A stretch of DNA of 64,000 nt from Hoeflea_A sp039025395 (GCA_039025395.1 JBCCOK010000029.1:4034-68033), one strand, 5' to 3'. Numbered from the stretch's first letter, positions 9,583 to 18,636 are shown. The notes: generated from the sequence alone by a model not told the origin. Numbers and translations are program-made.

Positions 9583-10761
9583 TCAATCGACAAACTCAAG
9601 CAAGCCCTCTTTGAGAAGGCGGCGCACAAGTACCACCTTTCCTGCGTCATCCAACGGACCCGCCAGATCCCCGACACGGAAGCGTTGAGTTTGCAGCGCA
9701 TGACGCACGGCACTTTCGGTGTGCAACGGCAATTTCATTTCGCCGCGATGAAACCGAACGATCAGCCGCCCATCCTCTTCGTCAATAAGCCACGCCATGT
9801 GCGAACGGCATCCTATAATCGTGTCGATTTCGACTTCACTCAGCCGCCTCAGCGCCGTCAAGCGGTTGCTTGGCGCTGGTGAGCGCTCATCGATAAAACG
9901 TTCGGCAAACCGCCGGCGAATGATATCGGATTCGATCCCCTTCGAGAGTCCTTCAACGAGCGCCTTGAACGCTACATCAAACCCTTCACGATCCCAGTTC
10001 TCATTGACAAAATCGCGTGGCAACGAAGCCCGTGCCTTTGAATCTGTCGCCGCCAGGTGATCCACCGCTTCGGTCAGGAGATCGATCCACGTCCAGGTTA
10101 ATACGCCAACGGTGATATGAAGCGAATCTTCATCCGTCGACACCGCATCGTGCACTATTCCGCGCGGCACATAGAGCGTATCGCCGGCATGCATTTCGAA
10201 TGTTTCCCTGACGTCTCCCGGATTGTCCTGCTGCGTTTGACCGCTGTGCGCCTTGATCGGCAGTTCTATCAGCGTGTCATACAACCGCCATTTCTTGGAG
10301 CCTTCGACCTGAAGAACAAACACATCATGTGTGTCGAAATGCGGCCTGAACCCTTGCGCATTGCCGGGCGTAAGATAAATGTTGGATTGGAACCGCCCGC
10401 CGAATTCTGGCTCCAGGGACGCACATAGCTCCGCAAGCGGCGGATGGCTCTTGTGCAGGTGGTTAAGAACAATCGTACCGCCTTCGTCGTGGAGACGAAG
10501 CAACTGGTTGGGGTCCACCGTGCCGTGTTCGTCTACGTAGGATGACGCCTCAATGGTCCTTGACGCGTCTGCAATCCGGGCTTGCTGCCTGTTCAAATCG
10601 TTTCGGGTCAGAATCCGGTCGATATCGGCGACCGAGATGAGATCACCGAAATAGCCGGGCACGTCACGCTTGACGAGCAGCCTCTGCTGCTCGAAGTAAT
10701 CGCCGAAAAAGTCGGATGGTTTTACCGGATCAATCAGCGTTTCCAGACACCAAAAGCTCAT
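9583..10761 (-). CDS. JmjC/cupin-like 2-oxoglutarate oxygenase (RoxA/cupin_4-like)
   Basis: The 392-aa protein carries a cupin-like JmjC domain at about residues 90-230 with the Fe(II) facial triad visible: H141 and D143 in RPHFDTHD, and the distal H204 in PRGIVHDAV. The stretch between them (VLQVEGSKKWRLYD) is typical of the ribosomal-oxygenase/RoxA (YcfD) group. Residues 290-392 form a second region with the helix-rich, winged-helix-like character seen downstream of the JmjC core in that group. Known relatives hydroxylate protein side chains such as Arg in ribosomal protein L16. Here the gene lies 51 bases downstream of a very short Tat/lipoprotein-like peptide on the same strand, so the peptide may be its substrate; that is inference. 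A plain ribosomal oxygenase is the main alternative. Confidence 0.8.
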   Translation of the reverse strand: MSFWCLETLIDPVKPSDFFGDYFEQQRLLVKRDVPGYFGDLISVADIDRILTRNDLNRQQARIADASRTIEASSYVDEHGTVDPNQLLRLHDEGGTIVLNHLHKSHPPLAELCASLEPEFGGRFQSNIYLTPGNAQGFRPHFDTHDVFVLQVEGSKKWRLYDTLIELPIKAHSGQTQQDNPGDVRETFEMHAGDTLYVPRGIVHDAVSTDEDSLHITVGVLTWTWIDLLTEAVDHLAATDSKARASLPRDFVNENWDREGFDVAFKALVEGLSKGIESDIIRRRFAERFIDERSPAPSNRLTALRRLSEVEIDTIIGCRSHMAWLIDEEDGRLIVRFHRGEMKLPLHTESAVRHALQTQRFRVGDLAGPLDDAGKVVLVRRLLKEGLLEFVD

Positions 10762-10812
10762 GCTTGCATCATGGCCTCTGGTTTCGGCACGCCGAACACG
10801 GTCAGACCTGTG

Positions 10813-11001
10813 TTACGAATCGGAGTCGCCGTCTGTATCGGGGTCGTCCTCGGTCGCTTCCTCACGGTCCGAGCACGCGGCGAGAGCCACGCTGCCAAGT
10901 CCAGCTCCGGCCACTGTCAGAAGCGACCTCCGTGAAAGACGCGAGGACGTGACGATGTCCTCATCATTGAGGGTTAGAGATTTGTCTTGATCTTTGGCCA
11001 T
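10813..11001 (-). CDS. Small Tat-signal/lipoprotein-like peptide with acidic Asp-rich tail
   Basis: A 62-aa product. Residues 1-20 form a charged leader, followed by a twin-arginine motif (RLSRRSLL, residues 21-28), a hydrophobic core and a lipobox-like LAAC at residues 40-43. Only about 20 residues remain after the Cys, nearly all Asp, Glu, Ser or Thr (ending DDPDTDGDSDS). Start at ATG 11001 is supported by GGAG 8 bases upstream; ATG 11007 is an alternative. It would be exported folded by Tat and possibly lipid-anchored, or the leader may serve as a recognition sequence. It reads directly into the JmjC gene on the same strand. I recall other alphaproteobacterial Tat peptides with short Asp/Ser/Thr-rich tails, but cannot confirm homology. 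Function unknown. Confidence 0.7.
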   Translation of the reverse strand: MAKDQDKSLTLNDEDIVTSSRLSRRSLLTVAGAGLGSVALAACSDREEATEDDPDTDGDSDS

Positions 11002-11211
11002 GATCATAACTCCAGGTCGCAATATTGATAACGCCGATAGACCGATGACAAGGACCGATCAGTGGCGATCATATTAATAACACGCTCGCCTCAGCCATCT
11101 TTGTTAGTAGGCGTTAGCCGACAATTCACCTTGAAAGCCAGACAAGCGCAGAAAAACTGCCCGAACACAAAGGCTTAAATGTGTTCTAAACCCTTGCAAC
11201 CAGGATTTACT

Positions 11212-13899
11212 TCAAATTCGGTGTTGCACCAGTTTGAGATGCAGGTCTTCGGGCGATGTTCGGACTGAAAACCCAAGCGACTCCATCAATGACAGCATTG
11301 GCTGGTTGTCGGCCAAAACCTCACCTTCGATCATCCGCAGGCCATGACCGCGCGCCGCCTCCATGAGATCCTTCATCAGCATCGAACCCAGACCGCGGTT
11401 TTGCCAATCATCGCTGATAACGATGGCAAACTCACAAGACTCGCCATCTGGATTAATGACATAGCGCGCCACGCCGATCTGCCGTTCGGCTCCGTCGATT
11501 TCAACACTGGCGACCAGCGCCATTTCGCGGCTGTAGTCGATTTGGGTGAATCGCGACAACATTTGCGGTGTGAGTTCCTTAAGGCTCAGCATAAAGCGGT
11601 AGTGCTTGGCGGTTGGCGAAAGGCCGCGAACAAATTCCTGCTCGCGTTGTGCATCCTCCGGTCGGATCGGTCGGACAGTCAAGAGCGTTCCGTCTGCCAA
11701 GTAGCGGGTCTTTACAAGATGTTTCGGGTAGGGATGGATCGCCATGTGGCTGTAGGGGCGCGGACCGCTTTGCGGCCGGCGCAAGGTGATGCGCGCATCG
11801 GCTGCTATGACATCGTGCTGATCGGCAAACAGCGGGTTGATATCCAGTTCATCCACATGCGGCAATTCGCACACCAGATCCGAGACGCTCAGCAATACGT
11901 CTTCCACGCGCGTCTTGTTTGCTTCCGGCAGATCGCGAAACGGATCAAGCAGCCGGGCGACGCTCGTCCGGTTGATAAGACGTTTTGCCAATATGCGGTT
12001 GAGCGGCGGGAGGGCAACGGCATTGTCACGCAGTATCTCCGCCATTGTCCCGCCTGCGCCAAATGACAATGCCGGTCCGAAGACAGGGTCGCGTTTCGAC
12101 CCGACGATAAGCTCGCGACTGCCCGACCCCGACACCATCGGCTCGATCGTCACACCGCGAATCTCGGCATCCGGCTTGCGCGCGAGAACATTCGCCTTGA
12201 TTGTCTCGAATGCACTGCGAACCTGCACGGCATTAGCCAGTCCGACCTTCACGCCGCCAAAATCCGATTTGTGAAGAATCTGCGGTGAGCTGATCTTCAT
12301 TGTGACCGGAAATCCGAGTGTCTCTGCAGCAACCAGTGCCTCGGCTGCTGTTTCAACCTCAATCGTTTGGGTGCAAGCAATACCGAACGCACTCAAAATC
12401 GCTTTCGACTCGATATCCGAAAGGATGCTTCTGCCCTGCGCAAGAACGGAGTCGATGATCATCCTCGCGCCTTCCGCATCCGGTTCCTTTTCATCATGGG
12501 ATATCGGGCCCGGGGTCTGCAATAGCAGCTCCTGATTGCGTTTGTACCTGACCAGATAGGAGAATGCCTCAACGGCTCGCTCTGGCGAGGTAAAGTCCGA
12601 AATACGGTTTCGCGACAAAGTGCGTCTTGCCTCCAACACGCGCTCTTCACCCATAAAACAGGCCAGGACCGGCTTGGGACTGCTCTGCTTCTGCGCTATG
12701 TCGACGATGGCAGACGCGACGGCGTTTGGGTCGCTCACAGCGTACGGCGTAAACAGAACAAGCACACCATCCGTGTTTTCATCGGCCAGACAGGCTCCGA
12801 CCGCAAGCTTGAAACGTTCCGGACCTGCATCGCCGAGGAGATCGACGGGATTTGCGCGTGACCAGTTGGGCGGCAGGGCCTTATCCAAAATCGCCATCGT
12901 ATCCTGCGTCAATGCAGACACCGAAACACCCAGTTCTTCCGCCCTGTCCGTGGCCAGGACGCCCGCCCCGCCGCCATTGGTGATAATTGCAAGCCTATCG
13001 CCACCCACCCTCTTGCTTGAGGACAGTATCTCCGCCGCTGCGAAAAGCTGGCTGAACGTCCGGGCGCGCACGACGCCGGCGCGTTCGAGCGCGGCATCGA
13101 AGACGTCATCCGATCCGACCAGCACGCCGGTATGTGTACTGGCCGCTTTCCGCCCGGTGCTGCGCCGACCTGATTTCAGCACGATGACGGGTTTGGCGCG
13201 TGCGGCCAGCCTCAACCCGCTCATGAAGCCGCGCGCATCATTCACGCTCTCCACGTAAAGCAAGATCGCATCGGATTTGGGATCGCTTGCCAGATAGTCG
13301 AGCACATCGCCGAACCCCACATCGGCAGCGTTGCCCAATGCGACGATTGATGAAAAACCGAGGTCGTGCGGCTTCGACCAATCCACGATGGCGGCACACA
13401 GGGCGCCCGACTGAGATATGAGTGCCAGCCTGCCCTCAGGTGCCGCCGTTTGCAGGAAGGTCGCGTTGATTTGTGAAACAGGCCTTTGCACGCCGAGGCA
13501 GTTGGGACCGATAATCTGCACGCCATGACGAAGCGCCGCATCTTTCAGCATCGTCTCGAGCTGCCTGCCGTCCTTGCTGGCTTCAGAAAAACCGGACGAC
13601 AGAACGATGGCATTTCCGATCCCGCATTTGCCACAATCGGCGATGACACCGATCACGGCACGTGCCGGCACTGCAATGACGGCGAGATCGACTTTGGCTT
13701 CGATATCGGCGAGCGATGCATAGCACTGCGCTTCGTCGATTTTTCTGTGTTTCGGGTTTACCGGAAAAACCTTTCCGGTAAAGCCGCCGCGGGTCAGGTT
13801 ATCATAGATGCAGCCACCGGCCGTAGACGCATCGCGATTTGCGCCGACAACCGCAATGGTGCGGGGATTGAACATTTTCTCCAATCGGTGCAGTTTCAT
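11212..13899 (-). CDS. NDP-forming acyl-CoA synthetase / GNAT fusion (PatZ-like protein acetyltransferase)
   Basis: An 895-aa fusion in the order of bacterial Pat/PatZ proteins: CoA-binding Rossmann domain (residues 10-130, IAVVGANRD), succinyl-CoA-ligase-like domain (150-290), ATP-grasp domain (about 490-700) and a C-terminal GNAT domain (about 735-890, with NRGLGSMLMKDLM as the acetyl-CoA loop). PatZ acetylates lysines of metabolic enzymes such as acetyl-CoA synthetase and senses CoA metabolites through the synthetase-like half. The THTG motif near residue 256 retains His at the position I take to be the phospho-His site of active NDP-forming synthetases; if aligned correctly, the synthetase half might still be catalytic. 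It is monocistronic as far as can be seen, with about 190 bases free on each side. Confidence 0.88.
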   Translation of the reverse strand: MKLHRLEKMFNPRTIAVVGANRDASTAGGCIYDNLTRGGFTGKVFPVNPKHRKIDEAQCYASLADIEAKVDLAVIAVPARAVIGVIADCGKCGIGNAIVLSSGFSEASKDGRQLETMLKDAALRHGVQIIGPNCLGVQRPVSQINATFLQTAAPEGRLALISQSGALCAAIVDWSKPHDLGFSSIVALGNAADVGFGDVLDYLASDPKSDAILLYVESVNDARGFMSGLRLAARAKPVIVLKSGRRSTGRKAASTHTGVLVGSDDVFDAALERAGVVRARTFSQLFAAAEILSSSKRVGGDRLAIITNGGGAGVLATDRAEELGVSVSALTQDTMAILDKALPPNWSRANPVDLLGDAGPERFKLAVGACLADENTDGVLVLFTPYAVSDPNAVASAIVDIAQKQSSPKPVLACFMGEERVLEARRTLSRNRISDFTSPERAVEAFSYLVRYKRNQELLLQTPGPISHDEKEPDAEGARMIIDSVLAQGRSILSDIESKAILSAFGIACTQTIEVETAAEALVAAETLGFPVTMKISSPQILHKSDFGGVKVGLANAVQVRSAFETIKANVLARKPDAEIRGVTIEPMVSGSGSRELIVGSKRDPVFGPALSFGAGGTMAEILRDNAVALPPLNRILAKRLINRTSVARLLDPFRDLPEANKTRVEDVLLSVSDLVCELPHVDELDINPLFADQHDVIAADARITLRRPQSGPRPYSHMAIHPYPKHLVKTRYLADGTLLTVRPIRPEDAQREQEFVRGLSPTAKHYRFMLSLKELTPQMLSRFTQIDYSREMALVASVEIDGAERQIGVARYVINPDGESCEFAIVISDDWQNRGLGSMLMKDLMEAARGHGLRMIEGEVLADNQPMLSLMESLGFSVRTSPEDLHLKLVQHRI

Positions 13900-14093
13900 G
13901 TCAGCCCCGTACTAGCGTCGGACACGTTGGATCGTAGCGGCAAATTGTGACGATGATATCGACCGCCGAAAGACCGGAAAAATCACGTTTTGGCAGCGAC
14001 ACGCCTTTGAAAGAACCTCAACCGGTAACGCCCAGGACGACGAAAGCGGGAGGGCGCTTTTCAAAACAACCGCAGACAATTTTCATGTCGCCA

Positions 14094-15467
14094 CTAGGAT
14101 GACGCTGGACTCTCGGTCGCTTGCCCCGCTGGCGGTTCATCGGGATTTGGCTCGTGCAAGGTCAGCGAGTAGGCAGCCGAGGCAAAGTTGAGAGCCATCA
14201 CCAGCACGACCGGCCATATGACCCCCTGAAGCTGGCCGATATAGCCGAAAAAGGCGGCAAGTATCAGTGCAACGACTGCGCTGACCGTATTGCTGACAGC
14301 GACATAATAGGTCAGGTCTTCCTTCGGCGCTGCATCAATCAGGTAGAGCATTCGGGATCCGTTGACGCCCTGAATTCCGGCAGCGGCGGCCGCGAAAACA
14401 AAGGAGTGCGCCACAACGGTTTTCAGCGCATCGACATTTTCGATCGTCAAGGCCCACACGCCTGCAAGTCCAACCAGCGTGCATCCGAGTGCCATGGAGA
14501 AACGTTGGGATCGTTTGCCGAGCCATCTCCACATGGGCCCGCAAACGATGACGGCAATACTGGTTGCTATGACGAAGGCGCTGAGTCCAGCGGCATGTTT
14601 ATGGACATGGTGCGTGGCGCCATGCACCGCATAGAATGGCATTGCAAGAATGACCGTTGCCGTAATGCACTTCATCCAGAGATAACGGCGGAACCATTCA
14701 TACCGCAGGACTTGCGGCAGCTTTTCCATCCGCTGCAGCAGGGTGGGTTTTGAATGCTGTATGGAGGCGCCGGAAGCGGACGTGCGGGTATAAACCTTTG
14801 GCGTGTGCTCTTTCTCGCGAAAAAACAGGATGATAATGCCCGCCAACGCGGTTACCCCGGCTGCTCCCAGAGCCAGGCTGAAGTAGTGATCCACGGTATC
14901 GCGACCCGTCGACAGATGATACATGAGCCATGTGACACTGATGGTCACCACACCGCCCGCCGCGGACATCGCAAAGATCCCGGAATTCCTGCGCCATCTG
15001 CTGACATTGAGCGATATGAGGTCGTTAAAGGCCAGTGCGTTGACACCCTTTGCGATGCCCATTGCCAAAGCGGCGCAAACGAAGATCACCATGACGATCC
15101 AGTGGATCGGCAGGAGGACGGCAAGCCCCGCAGCCGCAAGGCCGATTGCTGTCGCAATCCAGCCAGCGAAGAGAAACCACTTTCGCGTGCGTGAAGCGCT
15201 AACGAAAGGCGCAAAGACGATCTGTCCAATCAATCGCGAGGCCGAGATGATCGGCATAAGCATTCCGGCAAGAAAGACGGGCGACCCCGATGCAACATAA
15301 AGATAGGGCATTAGCAAGTGCGCACTACCGACCCGCTTGGAGGAACTGACCACGATACCCTGAAGCACGAACACCACGTAATTCCATCTTTGCATTGACG
15401 TTTCTGCGTCGCGCTGCGGGGCTATCTCGGAAGCTGCATCTTCTGAGCGCGCAGGCTGATCGGTCAT
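14094..15467 (-). CDS. MFS transporter, 12-helix type
   Basis: A 457-aa protein with a hydrophilic N-terminal tail of about 25 residues followed by roughly 12 hydrophobic segments split by a central cytosolic loop (about residues 215-250, including REKEHTPKVYTRTS), the usual 6+6 MFS plan. The motif A region between helices 2 and 3 is degenerate, and I recognise no subfamily signature. The C-terminal tail is Pro/Glu/Ser-rich. It stands alone between the PatZ-like gene and the Rrf2 regulator, so context gives no substrate. About 250 bases upstream are free of genes and probably hold its promoter. Confidence 0.82.
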   Translation of the reverse strand: MTDQPARSEDAASEIAPQRDAETSMQRWNYVVFVLQGIVVSSSKRVGSAHLLMPYLYVASGSPVFLAGMLMPIISASRLIGQIVFAPFVSASRTRKWFLFAGWIATAIGLAAAGLAVLLPIHWIVMVIFVCAALAMGIAKGVNALAFNDLISLNVSRWRRNSGIFAMSAAGGVVTISVTWLMYHLSTGRDTVDHYFSLALGAAGVTALAGIIILFFREKEHTPKVYTRTSASGASIQHSKPTLLQRMEKLPQVLRYEWFRRYLWMKCITATVILAMPFYAVHGATHHVHKHAAGLSAFVIATSIAVIVCGPMWRWLGKRSQRFSMALGCTLVGLAGVWALTIENVDALKTVVAHSFVFAAAAAGIQGVNGSRMLYLIDAAPKEDLTYYVAVSNTVSAVVALILAAFFGYIGQLQGVIWPVVLVMALNFASAAYSLTLHEPNPDEPPAGQATESPASS

Positions 15468-15724
15468 TGCAGGCCCTTTGATTTTGAGGTTGCGAACGCT
15501 TGCTTGTGCTTGCTTTCTTGCGTCTTCGATCGGGTGGGTAAGCTACACTAGATGCAAAAAGGTGCAAGAAATAGTCATATTTATCGCAAACCGCGTAGAG
15601 CTTGACAGCACGATTAACATATTAGGCCGGCCTCGTTTCGGGCACCGCTGCCGGGTCTCACAGAGAAAGCGAGATATGACCAGCTTTAAGCAACGCCGGT
15701 GCATACGACCACCAGAGGACATTG

Positions 15725-16186
15725 TTATGATTTTTCGTATTTCGCCCGGTATGCGGAAAAACGCTGTTCGAAATCGGTTGCCAAATCCGCTACTGTGATC
15801 GAAGCGAAACGTGCACGCAGAAGCGTTTCGGCCTCATGTAACGACTGCCCAAGTCTCGCATCCACGGCCTGTTCAACGAGACATTCCGGATTGTCCGTAT
15901 GCGGTCCGATATTGAACAGCCGCGGCTCGCCAATTGCCATGTAAATGTCCAGGAGGCTGACATCCGCGAGGTCTCGTGTCAGCCGCCATCCGCCACCATG
16001 GCCCTTTTCCGAAGCGACAATCCCCATTTCGCGAAGGCCGGACATCATCCTGCGCACCACGACCGCATTGGTTCCCAACATGTTGGCAATTTGTTCGGAC
16101 GTCGCCTGCTCGATGTGCCGGTCCAGATGGATAAGCACGTGAAGCATTCGGGACATGCGGCTATCGAGAGGCATGGTGTCATCCAT
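15725..16186 (-). CDS. Rrf2-family transcriptional regulator
   Basis: A protein of about 153 aa with an Rrf2 winged helix: MSRMLHVLIHLDRH, then a TSEQIANMLGTNAVVVRRMM recognition helix and the GGGW wing. Rrf2 members such as IscR use three cysteines to hold an Fe-S cluster; here only one Cys is visible (PECLVEQ), so cluster sensing of the IscR kind is unlikely and a single-Cys or non-redox signal is more probable. It is divergent from the thioredoxin-reductase-like gene with about 118 bases between them containing a strong palindrome, so it probably controls that gene and itself. Start is uncertain: ATG 16186, ATG 16174 and ATG 16153 are all possible and no clear ribosome site decides. Confidence 0.88.
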   Translation of the reverse strand: MDDTMPLDSRMSRMLHVLIHLDRHIEQATSEQIANMLGTNAVVVRRMMSGLREMGIVASEKGHGGGWRLTRDLADVSLLDIYMAIGEPRLFNIGPHTDNPECLVEQAVDARLGQSLHEAETLLRARFASITVADLATDFEQRFSAYRAKYEKS

Positions 16187-16262
16187 GGATAAGCGACGCC
16201 CGAACTTACCACGCCGAATTTTTTGTAACAATCAGAGTTTCATGTGTTGACGGTTCGCGTTG

Positions 16263-16291
16263 TTTTACGTAACTTTTAAAAGTACATAAAA
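16263..16291. promoter_or_regulatory. Candidate Rrf2 operator: AT-rich palindrome
   Basis: A 29-base imperfect dyad centred on the perfect 12-base palindrome ACTTTTAAAAGT (16272-16283), flanked by TTTTACGTA on the left and TACATAAAA on the right. It lies between the divergent Rrf2 gene and the flavoprotein gene and ends just before the latter's ribosome binding site, where bound regulator would block transcription or elongation. Position and symmetry are seen; binding by the neighbouring Rrf2 protein is inferred. Confidence 0.55.
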
Positions 16292-16304
16292 GACGGAGGT
16301 CCGG

Positions 16305-17204
16305 TTGACCTACGATTTCATCATTGTCGGCGGCAGCTTTGCCGGTCACGCCGCAGCACTGCAGCTCGCGAGGGCGCGAAAACGGATTCTGCTCATCGAT
16401 GCCGGGCGCCCGCGCAACCGGTTTGCGCACGCGTCGCACGGCTTTCTTGGACAGGACGGCCAAAAGCCATCGAAAATCATCTCCGGTGCCGCAAGCCAAC
16501 TCGCCGCCTACCCAACGGTAGAGCAACGTGAAGGCGAAGTGACAGACGCGGAAATTTCAGGAAGCGGATTCCGCCTGTCACTGGCCAACGGCCGCGCGGA
16601 GTCAACCCGCCGCCTGATCCTCGCAACAGGCGTCCGTGATGTCCTGCCGTCCCTTCCGGGCCTAAAGGAACGATGGGGCAGCAGCGTTCTGCACTGTCCG
16701 TATTGCCATGGCTACGAACTCGACAACAAACCGGTTGGCGTTCTGGGTGAAAGCGCAATTGCCTTGCATCAGGCAACGCTCGTTCCCGACTGGGGACCAA
16801 CGACCCTGTTCACGCAAGGCACCCTGCAACTCGACACGGAGCAGATGGCGATGCTTCAGCGCCGCAACGTGAATGTCGAGCGGGAGCCGATCGTCGAATT
16901 GCTCGGCAACGGCACCGACCTTGAGGCGGTCCGACTGGCCGATGGCCGTGTCGTTGCGCTGGCAGGCCTTTACATTGCCCCGAAGACCGAACAGGCAAGC
17001 GACCTTGCCGCAGATCTCGGATGCGCCTTTGAAGATGGCATGACCGGCCCGGTCATCAGAGTGGACGACCGGCAGCAGACATCGGTGCCGGGTATCTTTG
17101 CAGCGGGTGATGCGGCGCATCCGATGGCCAATGCGACGCTTGCTGCGGCCGCCGGGGTAATGGCCGCCACCGGTGCGCACCAGTCGCTTATCCACGGCAC
17201 CTGA
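16305..17204 (+). CDS. Thioredoxin-reductase-like NAD(P)/FAD-dependent oxidoreductase
   Basis: The 299-aa product has an N-terminal FAD Rossmann motif (IIVGGSFAGHAAAL), a redox-active CPYC pair at C131/C134 followed by HGYE, and the C-terminal FAD motif GIFAAGDAAH. This is the compact two-domain plan of bacterial thioredoxin reductases and their relatives, where the disulfide passes electrons from NAD(P)H to a partner protein or small disulfide. The NAD(P)-binding glycine motif in the middle is weak (VGVLGESAIAL), so cofactor choice is unclear. The start is TTG 16305 with a strong GGAGGT 5 bases upstream. It is divergent from an Rrf2 regulator, a common pairing for this family, which suggests control by redox or a related stress. 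Confidence 0.88.
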   Translation: MTYDFIIVGGSFAGHAAALQLARARKRILLIDAGRPRNRFAHASHGFLGQDGQKPSKIISGAASQLAAYPTVEQREGEVTDAEISGSGFRLSLANGRAESTRRLILATGVRDVLPSLPGLKERWGSSVLHCPYCHGYELDNKPVGVLGESAIALHQATLVPDWGPTTLFTQGTLQLDTEQMAMLQRRNVNVEREPIVELLGNGTDLEAVRLADGRVVALAGLYIAPKTEQASDLAADLGCAFEDGMTGPVIRVDDRQQTSVPGIFAAGDAAHPMANATLAAAAGVMAATGAHQSLIHGT

Positions 17205-17323
17205 TACCTGTTCTCCGCCGCTTCCACGCCTTCTGACAGGTCAGAGGGCTTAAGTGTCCTTGCCCACGGGCGGCGCCGATTGAACCCGGCGGGCGGTTCG
17301 CCGTCGATAGCTGCGCTTTGTCT

Positions 17324-17345
17324 ACTTGTAGGATGACTATACATG
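17324..17345. promoter_or_regulatory. Candidate GntR/FadR-type operator
   Basis: An imperfect inverted repeat with TGTA and TACA half-sites separated by 10 bases, within ACTTGTAGG...CTATACATG, about 45 bases upstream of the GntR start. FCD-group regulators often bind TNGTNNNACNA-like palindromes near their own gene. The match is only partial, so this is a weak call based on position and symmetry. Confidence 0.3.
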
Positions 17346-17387
17346 CGCTAGCCTCAAATAATCTGGGGCAACGCAAGGGTAGCGGCA

Positions 17388-18116
17388 TTGAAGAGCATCT
17401 CCGACAAGATCGGCGCCGTCGAGCATTTACCGACAAAGGTCGCAGCCTACATCACCCGGCAAATTGCCGTTGGCACTTACCAGCCCGGGGAACAACTCCC
17501 AACCGAACACAAGTTCGCCGACACGTTGGGTGTGAGCCGAAATGTGGTACGCGAAGCGATATCCCAATTGCGCGCGGACGGCATCATTTTGGCAAGGCAA
17601 GGTGTCGGCGCCTTCGTCCAGGAACCGGAACGACGCTCAGCCATTCGCCTCGACAGCGAGGCGCTTAAAGCAGAAGGCTCGATGCAGCGCCTTTTCGAGC
17701 TGCGCAGCATCCTCGAAACCGAAGCCGCCGGACTGGCTGCCGAGCGGCTCAGCACCGAAGGCTTGAAGCGCATTGGGCTGGCCCTCAAGCGGATGAGTGG
17801 CGAGGAGCGCTGGGAAGATGGAAGCATTGAGGCTGACCTCGAGTTCCATCGCGAGATCGCCCGGGCAACCAACAACGACTACATCTATACCTTCGTCTGT
17901 TTCATCTGCGAGCAGATCCGCCGTTCCATCTACATCGCACGCGACACCAACCCACTGCACGAGCTGGTTGAAATTAATGTCAGCGAGCACGAGCGCATAT
18001 TCCACGCACTCAACGCCCGCGACGCGACGGCTGCGCGCGAGGCCATGCGCAGCCACATATTTGGCGCCGGAGAGCGAATCGGCGCCATAGCGGCAGACGG
18101 CGCATCGGAGTGGTAA
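17388..18116 (+). CDS. GntR-family (FadR/FCD) transcriptional regulator
   Basis: A 242-aa regulator with an N-terminal winged helix (residues 8-80; YQPGEQLPTEHKFADTLGVS and VREAISQLRADGII are characteristic) and a C-terminal FCD ligand domain (about 100-230). FCD pocket residues that often bind a metal are suggested by the Asp/His pattern EADLEFHREIARATNN and later His residues. Ligands of this group are usually organic acids or their catabolic products. It starts at TTG 17388 and ends 16 bases before the VOC gene, so it is probably the first gene of the VOC-ABC importer operon and controls it. The effector is unknown. Confidence 0.9.
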   Translation: MKSISDKIGAVEHLPTKVAAYITRQIAVGTYQPGEQLPTEHKFADTLGVSRNVVREAISQLRADGIILARQGVGAFVQEPERRSAIRLDSEALKAEGSMQRLFELRSILETEAAGLAAERLSTEGLKRIGLALKRMSGEERWEDGSIEADLEFHREIARATNNDYIYTFVCFICEQIRRSIYIARDTNPLHELVEINVSEHERIFHALNARDATAAREAMRSHIFGAGERIGAIAADGASEW

Positions 18117-18132
18117 AAGGGGAGCACACATC

Positions 18133-18570
18133 ATGTCTTTGGAAAAGATCAAGAAGATCACCGATATCTGCATTCTATCTGAGGATATTGAGCGGACGGT
18201 TGCGTTCTACACCGACAAGCTCGGCTTCAAGCTTCGCCGGCGTGCGGAAGGGTTCGCGGACTTTCATGCCTATGGTGTTACGCTAGCAGCCTGGGAACTT
18301 GATCACATCAACGAACATGTGGGCGTATCGAACGCCCGCGCCCCAGGCAATGCGCACAAGGCGATCGTCGCCATCGAACTCGACGATCCGGCGGATGTGG
18401 ATGCTATTCACGCCGAACTGAGCGCCCGGGACGTACCGTTCTATGGCGCGCCGAAAAACTATGTATGGAATGCGCGATGTGCGTATTTCACCGACCCGGA
18501 CAATACCGTCTGGGAGCTTTACGCGTGGCTCGAAGGGGGCCCCGGAGACTACCACGACATCTCTTCATAG
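18133..18570 (+). CDS. VOC-superfamily (glyoxalase/dioxygenase-like) protein
   Basis: A 145-aa single-module vicinal-oxygen-chelate protein. It opens with the typical strand-helix phrase ICILSEDIERTVAFYTDKLGF and closes with AYFTDPDNTVWELYAW, which supplies the Glu of the metal site; an Asp/His near FADFHAYG is the other likely ligand. VOC enzymes include glyoxalases, extradiol dioxygenases, epimerases and resistance proteins, so the reaction cannot be fixed. The location between a GntR regulator and an ABC importer suggests a role in breakdown of the imported compound. A clear AAGGGGAG ribosome binding site precedes ATG 18133. Confidence 0.82.
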   Translation: MSLEKIKKITDICILSEDIERTVAFYTDKLGFKLRRRAEGFADFHAYGVTLAAWELDHINEHVGVSNARAPGNAHKAIVAIELDDPADVDAIHAELSARDVPFYGAPKNYVWNARCAYFTDPDNTVWELYAWLEGGPGDYHDISS

Positions 18571-18636
18571 AAGCTGTGAAATCAGCCGCAACGCACATTC
18601 GCAAATTCAACCCGGGCCAGCCAAGGAGAAGCAATC

